A DNA stretch of 53,215 nt from positions 1-53,215 of the forward strand of contig JAGNBF010000050.1 of the NCBI GenBank assembly GCA_018004935.1, given 5' to 3'. The notes under the pieces are model-generated. The model saw only the letters and a list, made by a program, of their open reading frames with translations. It had not been told where the DNA came from and searched no databases. The translations under genes and the position numbers were made by a program. Shown here one piece after another: positions 25,448 through 33,544 of the stretch. The DNA comes from Chloroflexota bacterium (GTDB lineage: Bacteria; Chloroflexota; Anaerolineae; Promineifilales; Promineifilaceae). Each line of letters begins with the position of its first letter. The first letter of the stretch is position 1.

Positions 25448-25464
25448 AATCCGCACGACGGTCA

Positions 25465-25800
25465 ATTGGGCGTAGCACAGCCTTTCCAGGCTGTGCGTTC
25501 TCTATGGAGACGGAGCCAGGCTTCGGCAGGCATTGGGCGTAGCACAGCCTTTCCAGGCTGTACGTTCTCTATGGAGACGGATCTGGGCTTCGGCAGGCAT
25601 TGGGCGTAGCACAGCCTTTCCAGGCTGTGCGTTCTCTATGGAGACGGAGCCGGGCTTCGGCAGGCATTGGGCGTAGCACAGCCTTTCCAGGCTGTGCGTT
25701 CTCTATGGAGACGGATCTGGGCTTCGGCAGGCATTGGGCGTAGCACAGCCTTTCCAGGCTGTGCGTTCTCTATGGAGACGGAGCCGGGCTTCGGCAGGCT
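25465..25800. repeat. Tandem array, five 67-bp units
   Basis: Units begin ATTGGGCGTAGCACAGCC at 25465, 25532, 25599, 25666 and 25733, each containing the hairpin CACAGCCTTTCCAGGCTGTG. A variable spot alternates GAGCC(A/G)GG, GATCTGGG, GAGCCGGG, GATCTGGG, GAGCCGGG. This points to duplication of a 134-bp dimer. No spacers differ, so it is not a CRISPR. Single copies of the word occur at 1720 and 19820. A CAGCCTGAAAGGCTG hairpin follows at about 25817. Confidence 0.95.
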
Positions 25801-25892
25801 CAGCTTTCGAGGGTGAACAGCCTGAAAGGCTGTTCTACGGGTTGGGCCATTTTTCGAGCGGGATCCTGGATGGTTGAAATCATTGCAAAATA

Positions 25893-25920
25893 TTGACAAA
25901 ATATCTAAAATGTGTACAAT
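25893..25920 (+). promoter_or_regulatory. Sigma-70-like promoter 1 upstream of the CarH-like gene
   Basis: TTGACA (25893-25898), a 16-bp spacer, then TACAAT (25915-25920). The -10 region lies within TGTGTACAATACATG, a partial dyad that could serve as an operator. The region is the only strongly AT-rich stretch between the tandem array and the gene. Confidence 0.6.
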
Positions 25921-26017
25921 ACATGAAATAAGCCCACATGCTACCCTTCAATCAGCGCTTGTCGTAAAGGAAATGTGACCTGTTGTTCTATTCACACAGG
26001 CCATATTCTGGAAAATA

Positions 26018-26047
26018 TCGACAAAATATAAACAAATGCGCTATCAT
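26018..26047 (+). promoter_or_regulatory. Second promoter-like site sharing the GACAAAATAT word
   Basis: TCGACA (26018-26023), an 18-bp spacer, TATCAT (26042-26047). The sequence AATATYGACAAAATAT occurs both here and at promoter 1, 125 bp apart. It may be a repeated operator for the B12-dependent repressor (inference). Confidence 0.4.
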
Positions 26048-26060
26048 TGTGTGATAAACT

Positions 26061-26225
26061 GTAGCGACTAAGCCGTTGCCTGAGTTTGTCGAAGGCAACA
26101 CGAGGCTTCGACAAGTTCAGCCCTCGGGAGCTTTAGGGTTCGCTCGCAAATAAGTTTTGAGTTTGCTGGGCCGGTCTTCTGATCACAGCACCTGACTTCA
26201 TTTTAAGCGAACCCTTAGTCGTTAC
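26061..26225. repeat. 165-bp nested inverted repeat in the carH-like leader
   Basis: Outer arms GTAGCGACTAAG (26061-26072) and CTTAGTCGTTAC (26214-26225) enclose two further palindromes. One is a GTTGCCTGAGTTTGTCGAAGG/CCTTCGACAAG-type repeat (26075-26128). The other is an 81-bp element with AGGGTTCGCT/AGCGAACCCT ends (26135-26215). The whole lies between the promoters and the start codon. Confidence 0.75.
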
Positions 26226-26266
26226 GATAAGCCTGGCAATGGGATGCGAGCCACAAGGATTGACAC

Positions 26267-27634
26267 ATGAGCGCAAACAACGACCCCACCTTTAATCTGA
26301 AAGTTGTTATTCGAGAAACTGGCCTGAAACCTGATACGTTACGTGCCTGGGAGCGGCGTTATGGTTTGCCGGATCCTCAACGCACGGAAGGGGGTCATCG
26401 CCTGTATACACGGCGGGACATAGATATGCTGAAATGGCTGATGGCCCGTCAAAATGAAGGTGTCAGTATCAGCCGGGCCGTTAGTTTGTGGCAAGGTTTG
26501 GTTGCCGAAGGGAAGGATCCTTTACAAGAACATATTACTTATGACACAACCGTTGAAGAAGAGCGGTATGCTCCGGTAGCCTTTATTGGCAGTACTATGA
26601 CGCAACTGCGCGAGCAATGGGTTAATGCCTGTTTGGCCTATGATGAAAAACAGGCCCGGGAGATTCTTAATCAGGCTTTTGCCCTTTATTCCCCAGAAAG
26701 TGTCTGTTTTGCTATTCTTCAACATGGGTTGGCCGAGATTGGCGACGGGTGGTTTCGGGGAAATATAACAGTTCAGCAAGAGCATTTTGCCTCGGCCCTG
26801 GCGATCCAACGGTTGCAAGCGCTTTTACTGGCATCCCCTCCGCCAACTCGTCCTGAGCGCATTCTGGTGGGTTGTTCCCCAGAGGATGATCACACCTTCA
26901 GCCCATTGCTCATTTGCCTGATGTTGCGTCGTTATGGGTGGGATGCCTTGTATCTGGGAGCCAATGTTCCTGTTGTTCAAATGGAGCGCACGATTGAAAC
27001 AACGCACCCGGATCTGGTGGTGATGTCGGCGCAGTTACTGAACGCGGCCGCGAACTTGTTGGAAATGGCCCAACTGTTACAACAACGACGGATTCCTCTG
27101 GCTTATGGCGGCCGCGTCTTCAACTATATTCCCGCAATTCGCCAGCGTATCCCCGGTCATTTTCTCGGTGAAGAGATGGAAGAAATTCCCCATGTTGTGA
27201 GCCGTTTGCTCAATAACCGGCCCCCAATGCCCGTCGTTACCCCCGTTAGCCTGGAGTATGAACAGGCTCTTTCACAATTTACCCGTTACCAACCCGTAAC
27301 TGAAGCCCGCCTCTGGCAAGCCGCCAGTGAGATCGGAATGCCGCATACGGAACTGACACGAGCCAACCAGAACATGGCTCAGAATATCAAGTCTGCCCTT
27401 AAATTAGGCGATTTAAACTTTATCAGTAGCGACCTGGCATGGCTTTCCGAACTTTTGTTTAACTATCATTTGCCGCATCACTGGTTGCACCATTACCTTG
27501 AAGTCTACAGTCAGGCTATTTATCAGGAGATAAATGGTAATGGGGGCCCGATTATGAAGTGGCTGGGCAAGTTTTTAGCGCAGGAAAGTATGACCAGGAA
27601 TACCTATACACCTCATGAGAATGATTTGGGGTAG
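26267..27634 (+). CDS. MerR/CarH-family B12-binding transcriptional regulator
   Basis: 455 aa, ATG with AAGGA upstream. MerR-type winged helix at 10-60 (IRETGLKPDTLRAWERRYGLPDPQRTEGGHRLY). A helical cobalamin-capping domain contains W-X9-E-H (Trp162, Glu172, His173), the signature of CarH/LitR photoreceptors that cover adenosylcobalamin. A Rossmann B12 domain (197-320) has CSPEDDHTFSP with His209 as the candidate lower ligand. In the dark such proteins form DNA-bound tetramers; light breaks the Co-C bond and releases DNA. A long extra C-terminal part (330-455) is unassigned. Downstream CrtI-like and photolyase genes on the same strand are classic light-induced targets. The residue after Trp162 is Phe, unlike the His of Thermus CarH, so the light-state ligand may differ. 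Confidence 0.9.
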   Translation: MSANNDPTFNLKVVIRETGLKPDTLRAWERRYGLPDPQRTEGGHRLYTRRDIDMLKWLMARQNEGVSISRAVSLWQGLVAEGKDPLQEHITYDTTVEEERYAPVAFIGSTMTQLREQWVNACLAYDEKQAREILNQAFALYSPESVCFAILQHGLAEIGDGWFRGNITVQQEHFASALAIQRLQALLLASPPPTRPERILVGCSPEDDHTFSPLLICLMLRRYGWDALYLGANVPVVQMERTIETTHPDLVVMSAQLLNAAANLLEMAQLLQQRRIPLAYGGRVFNYIPAIRQRIPGHFLGEEMEEIPHVVSRLLNNRPPMPVVTPVSLEYEQALSQFTRYQPVTEARLWQAASEIGMPHTELTRANQNMAQNIKSALKLGDLNFISSDLAWLSELLFNYHLPHHWLHHYLEVYSQAIYQEINGNGGPIMKWLGKFLAQESMTRNTYTPHENDLG

Positions 27635-27636
27635 GG

Positions 27637-27740
27637 GCTGGCCTTGTGCCTGCCCCGCAGGTGAGAGCCATTACAAGGGTTGCCTTATCGCCTGTCGCCC
27701 CCTCACTTTGTTGCCGCGTCGGGTATAAAAATAACCCAAT
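27637..27740. repeat. Degenerate pieces of two interspersed repeats
   Basis: GGGGCTGGCCTTGTGCCTGC (part of the 111-bp family) is followed by TCGCCTGTCGCCCCCTCACT, a relative of the block at 50080-50110. They fill most of the 133-bp gap before the oxidoreductase gene, which lacks a strong ribosome site. Confidence 0.6.
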
Positions 27741-27767
27741 CCTGTTTGCTCCACGAGAGCCATAAAA

Positions 27768-29297
27768 ATGAAACAGATTATTGTTATTGGTGCGGGTGTG
27801 GGGGGACTCACCGCGGCCGCAACCCTGGCGCGTGCTGGTTGGCCGGTTACGGTACTAGAAGCCCATGTGTATGCCGGTGGCTGTGCCGCCACCTTCTACC
27901 ACCAAAAATACCGCTTTGAAGCTGGGGCCACCCTGGCGGGCGGCTTTGATGCAGGTGGGATTATGGCGCAGGTGGGTCAGGCCACGGGCATCAGGCAGTG
28001 GCCCGTGCGCCCGGCCGATCCGGCCCTGGTTGTGCATTTACCCGATGGTACAGCCATAACACGTTGGGGAGATGAGCGTCGGCACGATGAACACCGACAG
28101 GCATTTGGCCCATCCGGTGATGCTTTTTTTGCCTGGCAGGAGCGTACTGCCGATGCGTTGTGGGCTTTGGCCCAACGTACCCCAGCCTGGCCGCCGCAAT
28201 CTTTGCCCGAATTATTCTCTTTGGCCCAGACTGGTGCTCATTGGCTCAGAGCCGACTGGCACCGTCTGCGGCCTTCGCTGTGGGCAGATAGCTGTCGCCC
28301 GGTGGCCGCTCATCTGAAAAATGCCCCGGCCAGGTTACGCCTGTTTGTGGATGGACAGTTACAGATTGCCGCCCAAACAACCAGTGCTTATGCCAATGCG
28401 TTGTATGGCGCGGCCGCGCTCGATTTGCCGCGCCGGGGAGTGGTGCATCTGGAAGGGGGGATGGGTGGTATTGCCGAGACGTTGGTTCGAGCCGTGCAGG
28501 AAAATGGGGGACAGGTGTTGTATCGGCAAGAGGTGACACGCATTGTGCAAGAGAATGGCCGTCCGGTGGCCGTAGAGACAAAACGGGGGGACCGTTTTCC
28601 GGCCGATATTGTTATTGCTAATTTAACCCCCTGGGATGTGGCTTCTTTGTTGGGCGCTCAGGCTCCGTCCCCTTTGCAGAAGTTACCCGCGCGGCCGCAA
28701 CCTGGATGGGGCGCATTTGTGGTTTATGTGGGTTTGGAGGGGCAGATCATCCCGCCCGATTGGCCTTTGCATCATCAACTTATTGTGCGGGAGCCACTCG
28801 GTGAAGGGAATAGTCTCTTTTTGTCGCTGAGTCCAGCCTGGGATCGCGGCCGCGCCCCTGACGGTCAGCGTGCCCTCACTATCAGTACCCATACAGACCT
28901 GGCCCCCTGGTGGGACCTGTTTCACAATAACAAGGAGGCATATGCGGCCCGCCAGCAAAGTTATCTCAGCCGCATTTTAGCGGCCACCGAGAAATTGTTG
29001 CCGGGCTTACGCGACGCGGCCGCACTTGTTATGCCCGGTACACCTATTACATTCCAGCGCTTTACTCGGCGTGCTTTTGGTTGGGTAGGAGGCTTCCCGC
29101 AAACCCGCCTGTTGCCACGCTGGGGGCCACGCCTGGGACCGGGGTTGTGGCTTGTGGGTGATAGTATTTTCCCCGGTCAATCTACGGCGGCTGTGGCCCT
29201 GGGAGGACTTCGTGTAGCCAGTTTGGTGAATAACAATCTCCTGGTGAATGGCCGAGGGGGTTATAAGCCACACAGGCCCATGATCGTCAATGTGTAG
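27768..29297 (+). CDS. CrtI-like FAD-dependent oxidoreductase (phytoene desaturase family)
   Basis: 509 aa. FAD Rossmann motif [20 protein letters not shown] (4-23) with [17 protein letters not shown], the pattern of carotenoid desaturases and isomerases. The middle strand '[25 protein letters not shown]' and the C-terminal FAD motif [22 protein letters not shown] are complete. Related enzymes desaturate, isomerise or saturate carotenoids, or act on other polyprenoids at the membrane. No phytoene synthase (crtB) is in the window. Its position between the CarH-like regulator and the photolyase supports a light-induced carotenoid role. Five palindrome sites mark it as resident DNA. The precise reaction is uncertain. 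Confidence 0.85.
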   Translation: MKQIIVIGAGVGGLTAAATLARAGWPVTVLEAHVYAGGCAATFYHQKYRFEAGATLAGGFDAGGIMAQVGQATGIRQWPVRPADPALVVHLPDGTAITRWGDERRHDEHRQAFGPSGDAFFAWQERTADALWALAQRTPAWPPQSLPELFSLAQTGAHWLRADWHRLRPSLWADSCRPVAAHLKNAPARLRLFVDGQLQIAAQTTSAYANALYGAAALDLPRRGVVHLEGGMGGIAETLVRAVQENGGQVLYRQEVTRIVQENGRPVAVETKRGDRFPADIVIANLTPWDVASLLGAQAPSPLQKLPARPQPGWGAFVVYVGLEGQIIPPDWPLHHQLIVREPLGEGNSLFLSLSPAWDRGRAPDGQRALTISTHTDLAPWWDLFHNNKEAYAARQQSYLSRILAATEKLLPGLRDAAALVMPGTPITFQRFTRRAFGWVGGFPQTRLLPRWGPRLGPGLWLVGDSIFPGQSTAAVALGGLRVASLVNNNLLVNGRGGYKPHRPMIVNV

Positions 29298-29303
29298 GGG
29301 GTA

Positions 29304-30731
29304 ATGATGACAACGGCAATCTGGTGGATACGGCGCGATTTGCGACTGAGTGATAATCAGGCCCTCGCGGCCGCATGTAAACATAAGCAGGTGATACCCG
29401 TTTTTATCCTGGATACGGCTCTTTGGGCATCGGCGTGGGTGGGGGAGAAGCGGGAGGCTTTTTTATTAGCGGGTTTGCGCCAATTGGATGAGGCGTTGCA
29501 GGCACGAGGGAGTGTTCTGATAGTGCGCCTGGGAGAACCGGCTAAGGAATTGGCAAAGCTGGTGCAGGAGTATGGCGCGGCCGCGATTTATGCGGAAGCT
29601 GATTATTCCCCTTATGCCCGTCGCCGGGATGCGGCCATCGCCCGGGAGTTACCACTCACACTTTTACCCGGGGTTTCGCTTTTTGTGCCCGGGGCCGTGC
29701 TCAAAGCGGATGGTACACCCTATGTGGTCTATACCCCTTTTAGCCAGACGTGCAAACGATTGCTTCATGCGACTACCCATGATTTGCTACCGGCTCCGAC
29801 ACAGTTGCCCGCACTACAGGATATGTCTTCTCTGGGCATACCGGACACGCCCGCCCTGGAGCGGTCTGTGCCCTTTGTTGCCAGTGAAGCAGAAGGCCAA
29901 CACCGTCTCCAACTGTTTGCCGGTCAATGGACGGATCCTATTGCTCGTTATCGGGTAGCGCGGGATCGGTTAGATGCGGAGGGAACGTCTACCTTGTCGC
30001 CATATTTGCGCCTGGGTATGGTTTCTATACGGCAGGCAGTAGTAGCGGCATTAGCTTGTTACACCGCCGCATCTCAGGCAGAGGACCAGGAAGCCCAACA
30101 GGGAGCCGAGATCTGGCTGAATGAGTTGTTGTGGCGTGAGTTTTACATTCACATTCTTTATCATTTTCCTTATGTTCGCGGCCGCAGTTTTCGTCCCGAC
30201 TATGACCATATTGTCTGGCAAACGGATGAAACCCTCTTCCAAGCGTGGTGTGAGGGGCATACGGGTTTCCCTGTGATAGATGCGGCCATGCGCCAGCTTG
30301 AATACACCGGTTGGATGCACAATCGCGGCCGCATGATTGTCGCTTCATTCCTGGTGAAAGATTTGCTCATTGATTGGCGCTGGGGAGAAAAATGGTTTAT
30401 GCAACAGTTGATTGATGGGGATCCGGCGGCTAACAATGGTGGCTGGCAGTGGACAGCCGGTACAGGTACAGATGCCAGTCCCTACTTCCGTATCTTTAAT
30501 CCGGTAACGCAAGGCCGGAAATTCGATCCTGAAGGACAATATATTCGTCGGTGGCTACCGGAACTAAGAAATGTGCCGACTCAGCGCATCCACACACCCT
30601 GGCAGATGACGCTGGCGGAACAACGAGCTTATGGCTGTGTGCTGGGGCAAAATTATCCCCGGCCTTTGATAGATCGTCAGCAAACGCGGCCGCGGACATT
30701 AGCGGCCTATGCACAGGGAAAGCGGACGTGA
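29304..30731 (+). CDS. phrB: Class I deoxyribodipyrimidine photolyase
   Basis: 475 aa. It follows the oxidoreductase by 6 bp; GGGGG precedes ATG 29304/29307. N-terminal antenna-binding alpha/beta domain starts IWWIRRDLRLSDNQALAAAC. The C-terminal FAD domain has LLWREFYIHIL, GHTGFPVIDAAMRQLEYTGWMHNRGRMIVASFLVKDLLIDWRWGE, and 'WQWTAGTGTDASPYFRIFNPVTQG'. MHNR and the Trp cluster are as in cyclobutane-dimer photolyases. The enzyme uses blue/near-UV light and reduced FAD to split pyrimidine dimers. The tight spacing makes it the last gene of the CarH-linked operon and a natural target for light induction. Confidence 0.95.
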   Translation: MMTTAIWWIRRDLRLSDNQALAAACKHKQVIPVFILDTALWASAWVGEKREAFLLAGLRQLDEALQARGSVLIVRLGEPAKELAKLVQEYGAAAIYAEADYSPYARRRDAAIARELPLTLLPGVSLFVPGAVLKADGTPYVVYTPFSQTCKRLLHATTHDLLPAPTQLPALQDMSSLGIPDTPALERSVPFVASEAEGQHRLQLFAGQWTDPIARYRVARDRLDAEGTSTLSPYLRLGMVSIRQAVVAALACYTAASQAEDQEAQQGAEIWLNELLWREFYIHILYHFPYVRGRSFRPDYDHIVWQTDETLFQAWCEGHTGFPVIDAAMRQLEYTGWMHNRGRMIVASFLVKDLLIDWRWGEKWFMQQLIDGDPAANNGGWQWTAGTGTDASPYFRIFNPVTQGRKFDPEGQYIRRWLPELRNVPTQRIHTPWQMTLAEQRAYGCVLGQNYPRPLIDRQQTRPRTLAAYAQGKRT

Positions 30732-30807
30732 GAATTGATAACTCTGCTGTTCTGGGGTGGCGCGGTCAGGAGACTGGCTCGAGCAACCCCGTAAGCCTCC
30801 TCTCTTT

Positions 30808-30918
30808 GGTTCTTTGGGAATTTAGGGGGTTGACACCAGATGTAGGGGCTGGCCTTGTGCCTGCCCCGTGTGGGGCAACCACAAGAGTTGCCCGTACCCC
30901 ACAAAACCCCAAAGAACC
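30808..30918 (+). mobile_element. 111-bp MITE-like element, family 2, copy 1
   Basis: Terminal inverted repeats are GGTTCTTTGGG / CCCCAAAGAACC. The body contains a GGCCTTGTGCCTGCCC hairpin and GGGGCAACCACAAG. The same length and sequence recur at 50298-50408 and, diverged, 50773-50885. No clean target duplication is visible here. It precedes the start of the next gene by 10 bp, so that gene's leader lies in the element. Confidence 0.85.
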
Positions 30919-30927
30919 ATTTCTTTT

Positions 30928-31986
30928 ATGAAAACAGAACCTGGTTTGATTATCCTGTTTGGCTCTGGAGAGGCATCTCCTAGCGGCCGCGAGGTGTGGG
31001 AATGGTTATTTGCCCAGATGGGTACGCGGCCGCAGGTCGCCATTGTGGAGACACCCGCTGGCTTCCAACCTAATTCGGCTCAGGTTGCCCGGCGAATCGG
31101 AGACTTTCTCGACCATCACCTGCAAAACTATGAGCCGCACATTGATATTGTGCCTGCTCGCCAACTAAATACACCCTTCAGCCCCGATAACCCAGACATC
31201 CTGACCCCCATGCTGACCGCCAATGTGTTTTTTCTTGGCCCCGGTAGCCCCAGTTATGCCGCACGCCAATTAGAAGGCTCACTGGCCTGGGACATCCTGG
31301 CCGTGCGCCACCAGATGGGAGCGCATGTGGTATTAGCCAGTTCGGCTGTGGTGGCTGTAGGATCCTTTGCTTTGCCGGTGTATGAAATATACAAAGTAGG
31401 CGAAGCGTTACATTGGCACACCGGGCTGGATTTTCTCATTCCTTACGGCCTGCAACCGACATTTATTCCCCATTGGAATAATAACGAAGGGGGTGAGGAG
31501 TTAGATACGCGTTATTGTTTTATGGGGCAGGCGCGTTTTGATCAGCTACGGGAGATGTTGCCGGGTACGGCGACGATTGTCGGAATTGATGAGCATACGG
31601 CTCTGATGATGGGGTTGGTGGAGGGGCAATGCTGGGTTCGCGGCCGCGGTCAGATTACCATTTTACGTGGGTCTAACAGCGAAATTTACCCCGCCGGTTC
31701 TACTTTTCCCCTGGAAAAACTGGGCCTCTGCCACATCCCGGCGGAATATCTGGATATCCGGCCAGAGGCGTGGCAGATGATTCAAGAAGCCGAGCAGGAA
31801 GAAGTGGCCGAGGCGGCAGTGCCCCCGATGGTGCAAAAACTGGTAGAAGAACGGGTGAGAGCACGCGGCCGCAAAGAATGGGCCATCGCTGACCAACTCC
31901 GTACCCAAATCGAGGCCTTGGGATGGGCCGTCAAAGACACACCCCATGGCCCGGAACTAGAACGACTTACCTCACTCAGTTGGTGA
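30928..31986 (+). CDS. Peptidase S51/amidotransferase-like protein with CysRS-like C-terminal tail
   Basis: 352 aa from ATG 30928. The open frame upstream is the mobile repeat and is not used. 'GLIILFGSGEASPSGREVWEWL' opens an alpha/beta domain. FFLGPGSPSYAARQL and the nucleophile-elbow-like VVLASSAVVAVGS (Ser138/139) resemble dipeptidase E/cyanophycinase-type S51 proteins. His residues at LHWHTG and IPHWNN could complete a catalytic set. The C-terminal 40 residues (LVEERVRARGRKEWAIADQLRTQIEALGWAVKDTPHGPEL) read like the end domain of cysteinyl-tRNA synthetase, an odd fusion. A hydrolase acting on peptides or small molecules is plausible; the substrate is unknown. Four palindrome sites. It overlaps the convergent M28 gene by 15 bp. 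Confidence 0.7.
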   Translation: MKTEPGLIILFGSGEASPSGREVWEWLFAQMGTRPQVAIVETPAGFQPNSAQVARRIGDFLDHHLQNYEPHIDIVPARQLNTPFSPDNPDILTPMLTANVFFLGPGSPSYAARQLEGSLAWDILAVRHQMGAHVVLASSAVVAVGSFALPVYEIYKVGEALHWHTGLDFLIPYGLQPTFIPHWNNNEGGEELDTRYCFMGQARFDQLREMLPGTATIVGIDEHTALMMGLVEGQCWVRGRGQITILRGSNSEIYPAGSTFPLEKLGLCHIPAEYLDIRPEAWQMIQEAEQEEVAEAAVPPMVQKLVEERVRARGRKEWAIADQLRTQIEALGWAVKDTPHGPELERLTSLSW

Positions 31987-33363
31987 CAACATAAAAGGTA
32001 GATAATTCGGCTCATACACCACAGTGGGAGGCAACATAAAATCTACCGTGGTCACTGTATCGGTCACGATAATTACATTCGTCACCGTTACTGGCGTAAA
32101 CCCTGTTACCGAGGCCGTCATGGTATAAACACCAATGGGCAAAGTAGCGGTATATTGCCCCGCACCATTGGCCATACTGTGAAAAATAGAGCCATTACCA
32201 ACCATCTGCACATTGGCCGAAGGCAACGGTGTAGCATTTTCATCGGTTACTGTCCCCATTACCGTGCCACTGGCCCCAGCCAGACACCCATTCATGTGGG
32301 CAAACGCTCCCACCGCCGCCCGCACCAACTCCGTAAAATAAACAACATCCACATGGGCCAGATTATCTTGTGTTGTATGGTAATACGGGTTGAAATCGCC
32401 TGTGCCTGATCCCGCCGCATTGCGATAATCCTCTATAGCCAAAATCGCCGGATACCCATATGACCAGAATGAGGCATGATCGCTGGCTCCTGTTCCGTTA
32501 GGGATAATTTGGGGAATCAGGTTCAGGTTATAAACATCTACCACATCGGTAAAAAGTTGGGCCAGGGCCACAGAACCAGCAACACTTTGGCTGGCATGGA
32601 TGTCAATATCCGGGCTACTGTTGAGCGTATTCCAGGCGATCATATCCAGGTTCAAAACCCCCAGAATGGTTTCCCCATTGGAAAAAGCGCGACTGGCATA
32701 TGCGGCACTGCCCAAAAGCCCCTGCTCCTCGCCGGTGAAAAAGACAAAACGGAGCGTACAATCCCATTGGTATTGGCTAAGAATGTCGGCGGCTATCATG
32801 ACGGCGGTTGAACCACTGGCATTATCATCCGCACCCGGAGCCGTTGTCCCTGAAGGCATATCATCCAGATGGGCACCGATAATGTAAATATCATCGGGGT
32901 TGGCGGCTCCGGTCATCTGGCCAATAACGTTGGGGGGGCGGACGGCATTCCAGGTATGATATTCCACGGCCATACCCAACCCTGCCATATGTTCGCCTAC
33001 GTATTGCGTGGCCTTTTGAATGGGTTCGCCGCTGTAGGTATGGCGTGTGGTCAGGGTATAAGATTGCCCCCCGATGGTGACGGGCCACTGCCCACTCAAA
33101 CCACCATCATATTGCATCACCGTACTGCTGATGACCTGGTTGATCATCCCTTGAATCACGGGATCGGGGTCCAATACGGTGGGGTAATGAAAATTGTCCG
33201 GCAGTGGGTGAGGATTGATGGGTAAGGGGGCAGATGGCTGGGGAGCCAGGGGAAAATCGGCCAAAGGATCATGGGGAAGAGAAGCGGTAACAGGTTGAAG
33301 AACAAAAATAAGCACGGCCAACAGGCTCAGTGCCAGAACCAGAGGAAATGAACGGCGGGTCAT
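31972..33363 (-). CDS. Secreted M28-family zinc peptidase with carboxypeptidase-regulatory-like domain
   Basis: 463 aa. Signal peptide at 1-28 (MTRRSFPLVLALSLLAVLIF...VTA). The M28 core has the di-zinc ligands in order: GAHLDD (His165, Asp167), PGADDNASGS (bridging Asp179), FFTGEEQGLLGS (Glu212/213), an Asp in LNLDMIAW, and the late His in GASDHASFWSYG. Family members are aminopeptidases or glutamyl-cyclase-like enzymes acting outside the cytoplasm. The C-terminal 85 residues ('ASGTVMGTVTDENATPLPSANVQMVGN...GVYTMTASVTGF') form a CarboxypepD_reg-like beta domain, then FMLPPTVV. It has no GCGGCCGC site over 1.4 kb. A family-3 mobile repeat is inserted just upstream of its start, probably within or next to its promoter. 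Confidence 0.92.
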   Translation of the reverse strand: MTRRSFPLVLALSLLAVLIFVLQPVTASLPHDPLADFPLAPQPSAPLPINPHPLPDNFHYPTVLDPDPVIQGMINQVISSTVMQYDGGLSGQWPVTIGGQSYTLTTRHTYSGEPIQKATQYVGEHMAGLGMAVEYHTWNAVRPPNVIGQMTGAANPDDIYIIGAHLDDMPSGTTAPGADDNASGSTAVMIAADILSQYQWDCTLRFVFFTGEEQGLLGSAAYASRAFSNGETILGVLNLDMIAWNTLNSSPDIDIHASQSVAGSVALAQLFTDVVDVYNLNLIPQIIPNGTGASDHASFWSYGYPAILAIEDYRNAAGSGTGDFNPYYHTTQDNLAHVDVVYFTELVRAAVGAFAHMNGCLAGASGTVMGTVTDENATPLPSANVQMVGNGSIFHSMANGAGQYTATLPIGVYTMTASVTGFTPVTVTNVIIVTDTVTTVDFMLPPTVVYEPNYLPFMLSPTE

Positions 33364-33380
33364 GATGAACTCCTCTTATG

Positions 33381-33480
33381 GTATCTTCTCAATAAAGTGT
33401 GGTGACGCTGGTTGAGCCTGTCGCAACCACTCCCCTGCGACAGGCTCAGGTTACGTTTCCCCGAAATATTGAGAAGTTAC
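33381..33480. mobile_element. 100-bp MITE-like element, family 3, with 8-bp target duplication
   Basis: Ends are GTATCTTCTCAATA and TATTGAGAAGTTAC. The core is the palindrome GGTTGAGCCTGTCGC...GCGACAGGCTCA. Perfect direct repeats CTCTTATG flank it at 33373-33380 and 33481-33488. A second copy lies inverted at 49637-49737, and partial copies at about 46313-46370 and 46970-47047. Confidence 0.92.
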
Positions 33481-33544
33481 CTCTTATGCTTGAAAAGGGC
33501 GTTTTTGCTTCGTCACCCCTCTCCCTGGCTTCTGTCCGCCCCTA

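Noticed and set aside
25465-25800. CRISPR array
   Set aside because: The 67-bp units are contiguous copies without unique spacers, and no cas gene is present.
25636-25899. 87-aa minus-strand open frame
   Set aside because: It is a translation of the 67-bp tandem repeat; the peptide itself repeats and has no start signal.
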